Part shown: positions 36,846 to 49,146 of the stretch, one piece after another | Layout of the letters: every line of letters starts with the position of its first letter | Position numbering within the stretch: the first letter of the stretch is position 1 | Origin: Scleromatobacter humisilvae | GTDB lineage: Bacteria > Pseudomonadota > Gammaproteobacteria > Burkholderiales > Burkholderiaceae_C | NCBI RefSeq assembly: GCF_023231945.1 | Contig: NZ_JAJLJH010000012.1 | Span: 62,001 to 126,000, forward strand | Direction: 5' to 3' | Length of the DNA stretch: 64,000 nt | Translations under genes and position numbers: made by a program | The notes under the pieces: generated by a model | What the model was told of the DNA's origin: nothing | The model's database searches: none | The model's input: only the letters and a program-made list of their open reading frames with translations

Positions 36846-37557
36846 GGCCCTTCTTGCCGCCGAGATCGGGGACGAGCTGGCCCGGATCTGGCCGGCAGCC
36901 CAGGTCCGCGAGATCGTGCACGACGGTCACGCAGCGCTGCGGGCGATCGAGCAGCACCGCCCGCAGGTCGTGTTCCTGGACGTGCAGATGCCTGGTCTTT
37001 CAGGACTCGAAGTCGCACGACTGGCGTCGCCGTGCGCCCACATCGTCTTCATCACGGCCTTCGACCAGTTCGCCGTGCAGGCATTCGACGAAGGCGCCGT
37101 CGATTACCTCCTGAAGCCGCTCGACCCCGCGCGCCTGGTGCGTGCGGTGCAGCGCGTCAAGCGGCGTCTGGGCCAGGCGCCTGCCGATCTCGGCGGGCTG
37201 ATGTCGCAGATCCAGCAGCGGCCCCAGAACGAGCCGCTGCGCTGGATCACCGTGCTGCGCGGCCGCGAGCTTCAGCTGATCACGATCGAAGATGTCTGCT
37301 ATTTCCGCGCCGACAGCAAATACGTCGAAGTGGTCACCGAGAGCGCCAATGCACTGATCAGCCTGACCCTCAAGGAGCTGTCGCAGCGGCTCGACCCCCA
37401 CATGTTCTGGCAAGTCCATCGCAGCACGATCGTCAACCTGAATGCCGTGCGCAGCGTGAACCGCGGCTTGGCTGGCAAGCTCATGATCAGCCTGAAGGAA
37501 CGCCCGGAACGCCTGGAGGTCAGCGCGGCCTACGCGCACCTCTTCAAGCAGATGTAG
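36817..37557 (+). CDS. LytTR-family response regulator, 246 aa
   Basis: DNA-binding output of the kinase pair. The receiver domain has acidic residues E9/D10 (IAEDEA), phosphoacceptor Asp55 (VVFLDVQMPG), FITAFDQFAVQAF and KPLDPARL with the conserved Lys. Residues ~140-246 form a LytTR DNA-binding domain (ITIEDVCYFRADSKYVEV; LDPHMFWQVHRSTIVNLNAVRSV). The start ATG at 36817 lies inside the end of the pseudokinase gene, indicating coupled translation. Targets are unknown; the secreted protein gene at 34165 is a candidate by proximity. A 195-base gap without recognisable genes follows, before the convergent AraC gene. Confidence 0.92.
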   Translation: MTSILIAEDEALLAAEIGDELARIWPAAQVREIVHDGHAALRAIEQHRPQVVFLDVQMPGLSGLEVARLASPCAHIVFITAFDQFAVQAFDEGAVDYLLKPLDPARLVRAVQRVKRRLGQAPADLGGLMSQIQQRPQNEPLRWITVLRGRELQLITIEDVCYFRADSKYVEVVTESANALISLTLKELSQRLDPHMFWQVHRSTIVNLNAVRSVNRGLAGKLMISLKERPERLEVSAAYAHLFKQM

Positions 37558-37752
37558 ACCGCAACTCGAATTCGCACCGTGTTTGCGGGCCGGCTGCGAT
37601 GAGATCCGGTCGGACGATCGAGCTTGGTCCTTCACAGCCATCCGCCCCAGGCCAGGCGTGGCAACTCACGCTCCCTGATTTGCCGGGCAGGACCCGACCC
37701 CGAATTGCCCGCTCTCGACACGCTTCTGCTTCGCAGGCCCCCGGACTGCGAC

Positions 37753-38625
37753 TCAAGCGCGCTGATGCAACGCGGCGTCGCCTGCAATCGACCGGCGCCA
37801 TCCCGCCGGAGGCATGCCGAGCTCTCGGGCGAAAGCCCGCGTGAAGGCCGCCTGGGAGCTGTAGCCCAGCGTCGCCGCCACGACCTTGAGTTCAGTGCCA
37901 TCCCGAATGAGATCCTTGGCCAGCTTGACGCGCCAGGCCGTGAGGTAGGCGATCGGCGCCACGTCGAGCATCTTCTGGAAGTGCTGACAGAAGGCCGAGC
38001 GCGACATGCCCGCGAGCGCGGCCAGCGCATCGACGTTCCAGTCGCGGTCGGGGTTGCTGTGGATCGCGAGAAGAGCGCAGGCAAGCCGGGGATCCACCAT
38101 CGACGCCAGCAATCCCTTCGAAACAAGCCCTTCGGCGAACGACTTGCGCACGAGCAATACCAGGAGGTATTCGAACAGCATGCTCAGGCCGCGCTGGCGC
38201 CCCGGGGCATCGGCGTGAAACTCGTTCAGGATCGCATCGATCAGAGGCGCAGCGTTCTGGACGGAACTGCGCGCGAACACCAACGCGTCCTGGACTCCGA
38301 GCGGAGACGACTGCCCCGTGCTCTGTCCGAAGTCGAATGAAGCGCAGACGATCCGCGGATAGTCGATCGACGCCGATCGAAGCTTGTAGCGGCAACTGCT
38401 GGGGCAAAGCAGCACGCTCGGCTCCCGCAGGCGGACGACCGGCGCCCCGGGCCGGACGAGATCCAGGTCTCCGCTCTCCAGGATATAGATGAATGCCATC
38501 CCTGACGGCTTGTCCAGGTCGAGCACGCCCTGGACGGTGCCCGCGTAGAAGAATTGTCCTCTCAAGCGCACGCGCTCGAAGAATTCGGACAGCAGGTCAG
38601 GATTGGTGAGTCTGTCAAAACTCAT
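37753..38625 (-). CDS. AraC-family transcriptional regulator with N-terminal cupin, 290 aa
   Basis: Regulator with an N-terminal cupin-like sensing domain (FYAGTVQGVLDLDKPSGMAFIYILESGDLDLV; PSVLLCPSSCRYKL) of the type linked to alpha/beta hydrolase or oxidoreductase operons. The C-terminal ~95 residues have the double HTH: WNVDALAALAGMSRSAFCQHFQKMLDVAPIAYL and VVAATLGYSSQAAFTRAFARELGMPPAGWRR. The start MSFDRL at 38625 is taken from the family's common N-terminus; no strong ribosome-binding site is visible. It is divergent from the hydrolase at 38811, so it probably controls that gene through the 185-base shared gap. Codon bias is weaker than in neighbouring blocks. Confidence 0.9.
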   Translation of the reverse strand: MSFDRLTNPDLLSEFFERVRLRGQFFYAGTVQGVLDLDKPSGMAFIYILESGDLDLVRPGAPVVRLREPSVLLCPSSCRYKLRSASIDYPRIVCASFDFGQSTGQSSPLGVQDALVFARSSVQNAAPLIDAILNEFHADAPGRQRGLSMLFEYLLVLLVRKSFAEGLVSKGLLASMVDPRLACALLAIHSNPDRDWNVDALAALAGMSRSAFCQHFQKMLDVAPIAYLTAWRVKLAKDLIRDGTELKVVAATLGYSSQAAFTRAFARELGMPPAGWRRSIAGDAALHQRA

Positions 38626-38810
38626 GGACGGGAGGGAAAAACAAGCGAAGCGGCCATGCCTAGTATGAACTCGTCGATCCCGGCGCTCCAGCGAAGCCAG
38701 CTTGAGCGAAACCGCAGTCACCCTCGCTGCACCCATCCAAGCGAGAGCGGCGCACCGGGAAAGGCGACGTTCCCTCCATCCACAGGTCAACCCTCTTCAG
38801 GAGAAGGCAT

Positions 38811-39506
38811 ATGTCCACGCAAACCAAGCCTACCATCGTCTTCTGCCACGGCATCTGGGCCGACGGCTCGTGCTTCAACAAGGTGATTCCCGCGCTGCAG
38901 GCCGACGGCCACCAGGTCATGGCCGTCCAGTACGGTCTCGATTCGTACGCCGAGGACGTCGCGGCGATCAAGCGCACGCTCAACCGCGTCAGCGGCCCCG
39001 TCCTGCTCGTGGGGCACTCCTACGGTGGCGCCACCATCACGGCCGCCGGCGCCGACGATCGCGTGGTCGGCCTGGTCTACATCGCCGCCGTGGCGCCGGA
39101 CGTCGGCGAGACCGTGCAGAGCCAGCTCGACAAGTACCCGTCCGACATCTTCGGCCGCGTCGAAGTCTCCGACGGCCGCGCGTGGATGATGCCGAACGGC
39201 ACGGAGTTCTTCGCGGGCGACCTGTCTCCGGAGGAGCAGAAGGTCGTCTGGGCCACCCACTACGCCCCCGCCGCCGACCTGTTCCTGCAGCAGAAGCTCA
39301 CGGGCGGCATCGCGTGGAAGACCAAGCCGAGCTGGTTCATCCTGGCCAGGAAGGACCACACGGTGCATCCGGAACTGCAGCGCTTCCTGGCGACGCGGAT
39401 GAAGGCCCGGATCACCGAGGTGGAGTCGAGCCACGTCCCGATGCTGTCGAAGCCGGAACTCGTCATCGATGTGATCCGCAAGGCTGCAGCCGAGGTGGTG
39501 CGCTGA
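38811..39506 (+). CDS. Alpha/beta-fold hydrolase, 231 aa
   Basis: Cytoplasmic serine hydrolase (esterase-type). The catalytic triad is readable: Ser70 in the nucleophile elbow VGHSYGGA, Asp182 in ARKDHTVHPE and His208 in ESSHVPMLS. The N-terminal FCHGIWADGSCF is the oxyanion-loop HG motif. Length and motifs fit the group related to salicylate esterase-like plant proteins and the bacterial hydrolases often paired with AraC regulators. The start at 38811 has AGGAGAAG upstream. No signal peptide. The substrate is unknown; expression control by the divergent AraC gene is likely. Confidence 0.88.
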   Translation: MSTQTKPTIVFCHGIWADGSCFNKVIPALQADGHQVMAVQYGLDSYAEDVAAIKRTLNRVSGPVLLVGHSYGGATITAAGADDRVVGLVYIAAVAPDVGETVQSQLDKYPSDIFGRVEVSDGRAWMMPNGTEFFAGDLSPEEQKVVWATHYAPAADLFLQQKLTGGIAWKTKPSWFILARKDHTVHPELQRFLATRMKARITEVESSHVPMLSKPELVIDVIRKAAAEVVR

Positions 39507-39596
39507 AGAAGAGGGGGTCGACGGACAGGCCCCCCGCTGCATTGGCCCGCGAAGGGGGGTGACGGGCGCTTGCGCGGTTTGGCGAACGCTCGAACC

Positions 39597-41849
39597 TCAG
39601 CGCCGCCCGCCCCTTTGCCACAACGGCTTCTTGCCCTTGAGATGGCGCTCGATCCCCTCGTTGAGCCGCTCGCGCAGATCGATCACCGCATCGATGTGGC
39701 CATAGATGCCCGGGAAGCGCAGATCCAGCCACAGCCACAGCGTGCACGAGCGCAGCGCCTTCTCCATGTTGTCCAGGCGGCTGTGTTCGTCGACCTCGTC
39801 GAGGAACCACGGCGTGCCGGCCTTGCCGACCGTCGCGTGGTGGTGCGTCCAGTCGAGGAAGGCCTGCACCTGGGTCTCGGTGCGGGTGTCGACGGGCGCC
39901 TGGGCGTAGATGAAGCGCTGCTTGAGCGACAGCTTGCCGGCGGTCTGGTCGAGCTGTGCCGCGAGTTCCAGCATCTGGTCCAGCTCCGCGACGGCGAAGT
40001 GGGCGTTGTCCAGCTTCAGCTGGTCGACGAAGACGTCCAGCACCGCGCGCAGCCGGGTCAGGTGCAGGCGCGTGGCGATGGTGTCGACGTGCCACCAGTT
40101 GGGCGCGACCGTCGCCTTGAAGTCGCGCGGGGCGCGCGGCGGCTTGGGCAGCAGTTCCTTGAGCGTGCGCAGCGCGGTCGGCTCGGCCTCGCGCAGCACG
40201 CCGGTGAAGCCTTCCTCGTGCATGCCGTAGCGGCCGGCGCGGCCCGCGATCTGGTGCACCTCGGACTCGTTCAAGATGCGGTCGCCGACGCCGTCGAACT
40301 TCTTCAGCGTCGAGAACAGCACGCGGCGGATCGGCAGGTTCAGGCCCATGCCGATCGCGTCGGTGGCCACGAGGATGTGCGCGTGCCCGTGCGCGAAGCG
40401 CTCGGCCTCGCGGCGGCGCACCTCGGGCGGCAGCGCGCCGTAGATCACCGAGACGGGATGGCCGTTGGCCGCGACCTGGTCGCGCAGCATCAGCACCTCG
40501 CGCCGGCTGAAGGCGACGACGGCGTCGCCCTTCTTCAGCGCGGAGATCGGCACCGGCCCGGGCATCAGCTCGACGTGCTGCTTGCGCTCGAACACGAGCG
40601 TCCTGCAGTTCTCGCCGCACAGCTTGAGCAGGTTCTCGATCGCCTCGGCGGCGTAGGCCGAGCAGATGATGATCACCTCGTTGGCCGGCACGCCCACGAT
40701 CGCCTGCGTCCAGGCCCAGCCGCGCGAGTTGTCGAAGATCATCTGCGCCTCGTCGATGACGGCGACGTCGATCGGCTTGGACGTGTTGACCATCTCGATG
40801 GTGCTGGAGACGACGCGCGCGTCGGGCGCCGGGTCGTTCTCCTCGCCGGTCAGCAGCGAGCAGGCGACGCCGCGGCCGACGAGGCGGTCGCGGCCTTCGA
40901 GCGCCAGCAGGCGCAGCGGCGCGAGGTAGCAGCCGTCATGCGCGCCCGCGAGCTTCTCGAACGCCGCGTAGGTCTTGCCGCTGTTGGGCGGGCCGACGTA
41001 CAGCGTGACGGTGCGCTGCATGCGGCGCGCCAGCTCGAAGGTGTCGGGGTATCCCTGGAACGCCAGTTCGTCGTTGAGGCCGGCCAGCGCGTTCAACTCG
41101 GCGACGTGGCGCTCCCAGCGATCCTGCGCGCGCACCAGCGAGGCCTTCAGGTCGGCGAACGGCTGCGGGCGCGCGGCCTCGGCCTGCAGGCGCTGCACCA
41201 GCGAGCCGACATGCTCGGAATGGCCGGACTCGGCGCGCGCGACCAGCTGCTCGACGACGTCGACCAGCTCGGCGGCGTCGGCGTAGGGCGGGGCGTCGCC
41301 GAGGGCGGCCTTGAACGCGTCGAGGTCGCCGGTGCGGTAGAAGTCCCACACCGGCGCGGCGGGCACGGGCTGGCGGTAGGCGACGCGCAGCTGCACGCCG
41401 CTGGCGGGCAGCTTGAGCGTCTGTGTGAGGAAGCGGTCGAAGTCGCCGGCCTCGCGCGTGACGCCGAGGTTCTCCAGCTCGGTCGTGCGCGCCTGCATCA
41501 GCGCGCGCACGTTGGGGCCGTTGCCGACGACGTCGAGGTGGCGCAGGGCGTCGGCGATGCGATCGGGCGCGATCCAGCGGCTGGGGCGCGCGCCGGCCAC
41601 GGCCTTCTGCAGCAGGATCATGCCCAGCCCGTCGAGGTGCTGCTCGAAGTGCGGCGCGTGCTCGTCGATGTAGTCCGCCGGCTTGACGACCTGCGGCAGC
41701 TGGTACGCCGCCTGCTGGATGCGCGCGACGTCGGCGGCGGTGATGTCGGGAGGCACCCGGCTCGCATGGCGGGCGTTGGGCAGCTTGATGGCGCGCGGCG
41801 GGGCGGCGGCGGAATCGATGGGCGGAAGGGTCGCGGGGTCGGAGCTCAT
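39597..41849 (-). CDS. SUV3-like DEAD/DEAH-type RNA helicase, 750 aa
   Basis: ATP-dependent helicase resembling the SUV3 (SUPV3L1) RNA helicases of mitochondria. Walker A is LYVGPPNSGKTYAAF (~residues 280-294); motif II is VIDEAQMI (DEAQ, ~363), with SSTIEMV before it. The second RecA domain has VVAFSRREVL, VIYGALPPEVRRREAERF, ILVATDAIGMGLNLP and HQIAGRAGRYG. An N-terminal ~270-residue helical region and a C-terminal ~200-residue region with GHIDAVIDLRERLNEGIERHL flank the core, as in SUV3. The start at 41849 is one of two ATGs, neither with a strong RBS. RNA unwinding or decay is inferred from the family. Confidence 0.85.
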   Translation of the reverse strand: MSSDPATLPPIDSAAAPPRAIKLPNARHASRVPPDITAADVARIQQAAYQLPQVVKPADYIDEHAPHFEQHLDGLGMILLQKAVAGARPSRWIAPDRIADALRHLDVVGNGPNVRALMQARTTELENLGVTREAGDFDRFLTQTLKLPASGVQLRVAYRQPVPAAPVWDFYRTGDLDAFKAALGDAPPYADAAELVDVVEQLVARAESGHSEHVGSLVQRLQAEAARPQPFADLKASLVRAQDRWERHVAELNALAGLNDELAFQGYPDTFELARRMQRTVTLYVGPPNSGKTYAAFEKLAGAHDGCYLAPLRLLALEGRDRLVGRGVACSLLTGEENDPAPDARVVSSTIEMVNTSKPIDVAVIDEAQMIFDNSRGWAWTQAIVGVPANEVIIICSAYAAEAIENLLKLCGENCRTLVFERKQHVELMPGPVPISALKKGDAVVAFSRREVLMLRDQVAANGHPVSVIYGALPPEVRRREAERFAHGHAHILVATDAIGMGLNLPIRRVLFSTLKKFDGVGDRILNESEVHQIAGRAGRYGMHEEGFTGVLREAEPTALRTLKELLPKPPRAPRDFKATVAPNWWHVDTIATRLHLTRLRAVLDVFVDQLKLDNAHFAVAELDQMLELAAQLDQTAGKLSLKQRFIYAQAPVDTRTETQVQAFLDWTHHHATVGKAGTPWFLDEVDEHSRLDNMEKALRSCTLWLWLDLRFPGIYGHIDAVIDLRERLNEGIERHLKGKKPLWQRGGRR

Positions 41850-41943
41850 GCAGCGGCACGCGCGCATCACGCGCGGGTGCGTTTTTCAGGGAAAGACCGA
41901 GAGTATGACGGGTCGCGCCTTGTTGAAGGGCACACTGCCGACG

Positions 41944-43248
41944 ATGAATCTGTCCAAAAGCGCCGCTTCGGCCGCTGTCGACCCGCGCGCCGTCGCGCTG
42001 AAACGCATGAAATGGAGCGCCGGCGGCCTGCTTGCCGCCGCGCTGGCCGGCCTGGCGCTGGCGGTGTGGCAGGGCGGCGAGGGCGCCTGGGCCTGGATCG
42101 AGGCGTTCTGCGAGGCCTCGGCCGTGGGCGCGATCGCCGACTGGTTCGCGGTCGTCGCGCTGTTCCGCCATCCGCTGGGCCTGCCCTTGCCGCACACGGC
42201 CATCATCCCGCGCAACAAGGCGCGCGTCGCCGACGGCCTGGCGCATTTCGTGCGCGACCATTTCCTCGACCCGCAGACGCTGGTCGACCGGTTGGGCGTG
42301 TTCGATCCGTCGCGCCGCCTGGCCGACTGGCTGTCGGATCCGGCGCGGGTCGACGACTGGGTCGCCGAGGCGCGCGGCTGGGCGCTGAAGGCGGTCGAGC
42401 TGTTCGACGACGGCCGCATGCGGCAGGCGACGCTGGAGCTGGTCGTCGCGCAGGCGCGCCGCTGGAACAGCGCCGCCACCGCGGCCGAGGTGCTGACCGT
42501 GCTGACGCAGGGCGGCCGCCACCACGAGCTGCTGGACGCCGGGCTCGAGAAGATCGGCGACTTCCTGGCCGAGGACGAGGTCAAGGCGCGGGTATCGGCG
42601 CTGATGGTGCGCCACGCGCGCAAGGAGTGGCCCAAGGTGGTCGGGATGGTCGAGCTGGTGACGCCGGTGGCGCGCATGGCCGACGGCCTGGCCGACAAGC
42701 TCAGCGCCTCGGTGCTGGGCGAGCTGCGCGAGGTGCTCGCCCAGCCCGACCACCCGGTGCGCCAGCGCTACGACCGCTGGCTGGCGGAGTTCACCGGGCG
42801 CCTGCGCCACGACGAGGCGCTGGTCGCCGCGTTCGAGCGCGTCAAGGAGCGCGCCATCACCGATCCGGCCATCCTCGACTACGCCGCCTCGGTCTGGAAC
42901 GACATCAAGCGCCTGCTGCAGGCCGATCTCGCCGACGAGCACTCCGCGCTGGCCGAGCACGTGGCGCAGGCGATGCGCGACGTCGGCGACCGCCTGCGCG
43001 GCGACGAGGGCCTGCGCGCCTCGCTCAACGAGCACTTGCTGTCGGCCGCTGGCCAACTGGCGGCGAACCTGCGCGGCGGCGTCACCGAGCACATCGCGCA
43101 GACGATCAAGGACTGGGACGACCGCCAGCTGGTCGACGAGCTCGAGCTGAGCGTCGGCAAGGACCTGCAGTTCATCCGCATCAACGGCGCCATCGTGGGC
43201 GGCCTCGCGGGGCTGGCGCTGCACGCGCTGCGGCTGATGCTGCATTGA
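41944..43248 (+). CDS. DUF445 family membrane protein, 434 aa
   Basis: Inner-membrane-associated protein of the DUF445 (YjiN-like) family, function unknown. A hydrophobic segment at ~25-45 precedes the family signature FCEASAVGAIADWFAVVALFRHPLG; then a long helical, charged middle with repeated helices, and a final hydrophobic segment (INGAIVGGLAGLALHALRLM) at the C-terminus. That order and length fit the family. The start at 41944 is taken with GAAGGG upstream; an ATG at 41908 is possible. It is divergent from the helicase by 94 bases. Confidence 0.85.
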   Translation: MNLSKSAASAAVDPRAVALKRMKWSAGGLLAAALAGLALAVWQGGEGAWAWIEAFCEASAVGAIADWFAVVALFRHPLGLPLPHTAIIPRNKARVADGLAHFVRDHFLDPQTLVDRLGVFDPSRRLADWLSDPARVDDWVAEARGWALKAVELFDDGRMRQATLELVVAQARRWNSAATAAEVLTVLTQGGRHHELLDAGLEKIGDFLAEDEVKARVSALMVRHARKEWPKVVGMVELVTPVARMADGLADKLSASVLGELREVLAQPDHPVRQRYDRWLAEFTGRLRHDEALVAAFERVKERAITDPAILDYAASVWNDIKRLLQADLADEHSALAEHVAQAMRDVGDRLRGDEGLRASLNEHLLSAAGQLAANLRGGVTEHIAQTIKDWDDRQLVDELELSVGKDLQFIRINGAIVGGLAGLALHALRLMLH

Positions 43249-43322
43249 GTCCGCTGCACCGGCATGTGCGCGGCGCGGCCCGGCATACACTGGCCGTCCG
43301 GAAGTGCCGAGGCGCAGCGCAC

Positions 43323-47192
<3,870 letters not shown>

Positions 47193-47251
47193 GCCGCGCC
47201 GGCGCGTGAAGCATGAAAGCGGATTCACCGCACTGAGGTTGTTTCCCGACT

Positions 47252-47278
47252 CAAGGTCTCGTTGTGGACGGCCGATAA
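47252..47278 (+). promoter_or_regulatory. Sigma-28 (FliA)-type promoter upstream of the receptor gene
   Basis: A -35 element CAAGGTCT (47252-47259), an 11-base spacer and GCCGATAA (47271-47278). The -10 matches the enterobacterial FliA consensus GCCGATAA exactly, spacing is ideal, and the -35 shares 5 of 8 bases with TAAAGTTT. It lies about 120 bases before a chemoreceptor gene, a typical FliA target. Confidence 0.8.
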
Positions 47279-47400
47279 AGGGATACGAAGGTGCGTCCAG
47301 CGTGGCTGCACGGCCTGGCGTCACCCCCTTCGCAGTCACCGTCGGCGCAACCCTCCGTGCGCCGCCTCGGTGAGCCCCGTTCCCGCCTCCCGAGCTCGCG

Positions 47401-49104
47401 ATGAAACTCAAGTTGAAACTGCCGCTGACCATCAGCGGCGTCCTGGCCGCACTGATGGCCGCCGCGCTGGTCGGCATCTCCAGCCTGAACCAGTCCGTGG
47501 CCGTCTACGAATTCGACGTCGCCGCCCAGCAGGCGCACGAGCGTGCCGTCGCCGACCTGCTGGTGAGCTTCAAGACCCAGGTGCAGGAATGGAAGGACAC
47601 GCTGCTGCGCGGCAAGGATCCGGCCAAGCTGGACAAGCACTGGAGCGCCTTCGCCAAGCAGGAGGGCGCGGTCGAGGACAAGGCCAAGGCGCTGCTCGCG
47701 ACGCTGCCGCAGGGCGACAGCCGCGCGCTGGTCGAACAGTTCAGCGCTGCCCACGTCAAGATGGGCGTCGACTATCGCAAGGGCTTCGACGCCTTCAAGG
47801 CCGCGGAATTCGATTCGACAGTCGGCGATGCGGCGGTGGCCGGCATGGATCGCGAACCGGCCCGCCTGCTGGGCGAGGCCTGCAAGAAGATCGCGGCCGA
47901 GAGCGCGTCGGTGTCCGCGAGCGCGGCCGCGCAGGCGCACCGCGCGTCGCTGGTGAGCATCGTGCTGATGCTGGTCGTCGGCGCCGCGGGCATCGTCGCT
48001 GGCGTGTGGTTCAGCCGCCGCATCACGCGTCCGGTGGACTATGCCGTGGGCGTGGCCGAGGCGATCGCCGCGGGCGACCTCACGTCCAAGGTGCGAGTCG
48101 CCGGCAACGACGAGGTCGCGCAGCTGATGAAGGCGCTGGGCGTCATGCAGGACAGCCTGGGCCACGTGGTGGGCGACGTCCGCGCCAACTCCGAGAGCGT
48201 GGCCACGGCCTCGTCGCAGATCTCGCAGGGCGCCAACGACCTGAGCGCGCGCACCGAGGAGCAGGCCGCGGCGCTGCAGCAGGCCGCCGCGTCGATGGAC
48301 CAGCTGGGTTCGACCGTGCGCCAGAACGCCGAGAACGCGATGTCCGCCAACCAGCTCGCCCTCGGCGCCAGCACCGTGGCGCGCAAGGGCGGCGACGTGG
48401 TGGGCGAGGTCGTCGAGACGATGAAGGGCATCAACGACAGCTCCAAGCGCATCGTCGACATCATCGGCGTGATCGACGGCATCGCCTTCCAGACCAACAT
48501 CCTCGCGCTGAACGCGGCCGTCGAGGCGGCGCGCGCCGGCGAGCAGGGACGCGGCTTCGCGGTCGTCGCCGGCGAGGTGCGCTCGCTGGCCCAGCGCTCG
48601 GCCGACGCGGCCAAGGAGATCAAGTCGCTCATCTCGGCCAGCGTCGAACGCGTCGAGCACGGCACGCAGCTGGTGGATCGCGCCGGCGAGACGATGACCG
48701 AGATCGTCAACTCGATCGCCCGCGTCACCGACATCATGGGCGAGATCAGCGCCGCCAGCAGCGAGCAGAGCACGGGCGTGTCGCAGATCGGCGACGCGAT
48801 CTCGCAGATGGACCAGGCCACGCAGCAGAACGCCGCGCTGGTCGAGGAGAGCGCCGCCGCCGCCGAGAGCCTGAAGGACCAGGCGCACCAGCTGGTGCAG
48901 GCGGTCGCGGTGTTCAAGCTCGAGAGCCGCGCGACGGTCGCGGACGTGCGCGCGACGCCGGCCGCCGCGCCGAAGCGGGCGCCCGTGGCGCGACCCGCGG
49001 CGCCCGTGCGCAAGCCCGTTGCGGCCGCGGCCGCCGCGGCGCCTGCGCCCAAGGCCGCGCCCGCGCTGGCCATGGCGGTCTCCGACGACTGGGAATCGTT
49101 CTGA
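47401..49104 (+). CDS. Methyl-accepting chemotaxis protein with CheR tether, 567 aa
   Basis: Transmembrane receptor of the Tar/Tsr-like class. TM1 is at ~9-29, a four-helix-bundle sensor at ~30-180, TM2 at ~183-205 (SIVLMLVVGAAGIVAGVWF), HAMP from ~206, then the signalling hairpin with tip IDGIAFQTNILALNAAVEAARAG. After a Pro/Ala-rich linker it ends DDWESF: WESF matches the xWxxF tether pentapeptide (NWETF in E. coli) that docks CheR. Its signalling domain differs from those of the 13-18 kb operon receptors, so it probably reports to the flagellar CheA elsewhere. The sigma-28-type promoter 120 bases upstream supports that. Confidence 0.94.
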   Translation: MKLKLKLPLTISGVLAALMAAALVGISSLNQSVAVYEFDVAAQQAHERAVADLLVSFKTQVQEWKDTLLRGKDPAKLDKHWSAFAKQEGAVEDKAKALLATLPQGDSRALVEQFSAAHVKMGVDYRKGFDAFKAAEFDSTVGDAAVAGMDREPARLLGEACKKIAAESASVSASAAAQAHRASLVSIVLMLVVGAAGIVAGVWFSRRITRPVDYAVGVAEAIAAGDLTSKVRVAGNDEVAQLMKALGVMQDSLGHVVGDVRANSESVATASSQISQGANDLSARTEEQAAALQQAAASMDQLGSTVRQNAENAMSANQLALGASTVARKGGDVVGEVVETMKGINDSSKRIVDIIGVIDGIAFQTNILALNAAVEAARAGEQGRGFAVVAGEVRSLAQRSADAAKEIKSLISASVERVEHGTQLVDRAGETMTEIVNSIARVTDIMGEISAASSEQSTGVSQIGDAISQMDQATQQNAALVEESAAAAESLKDQAHQLVQAVAVFKLESRATVADVRATPAAAPKRAPVARPAAPVRKPVAAAAAAAPAPKAAPALAMAVSDDWESF

Positions 49105-49119
49105 CGCCCTGCAGTTAAA

Positions 49120-49145
49120 GTGTCCGCTCGACAAGGAGCGGACAC
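49120..49145 (+). promoter_or_regulatory. Perfect hairpin covering the amidohydrolase ribosome-binding site
   Basis: Arms GTGTCCGCTC (49120-49129) and GAGCGGACAC (49136-49145) pair over 10 bp with a 6-base loop. The Shine-Dalgarno sequence AAGGAG (49133-49138... reading into the 3' arm) is thus in the loop and stem, and the ATG follows at 49147. It may block translation or, given the receptor stop 16 bases upstream, attenuate readthrough. Confidence 0.65.
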
Positions 49146-49146
49146 G

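Noticed and set aside
37558-37752. Possible terminator or small RNA between the LytTR and AraC genes
   Set aside because: Only weak, long-looped complementarity (GGGCA/TGCCC) and no T-tract; nothing supports an RNA gene.
39507-39596. Hairpin between the alpha/beta hydrolase and the helicase genes
   Set aside because: Runs of G and C can pair in several ways but no single stable stem with a T-tract is evident.
39570-43322. A 2540-residue reading on the plus strand ending with the hybrid kinase
   Set aside because: The part before 43323 is antisense to the helicase and out of frame with the DUF445 gene; only the part from 43323 has kinase domains.
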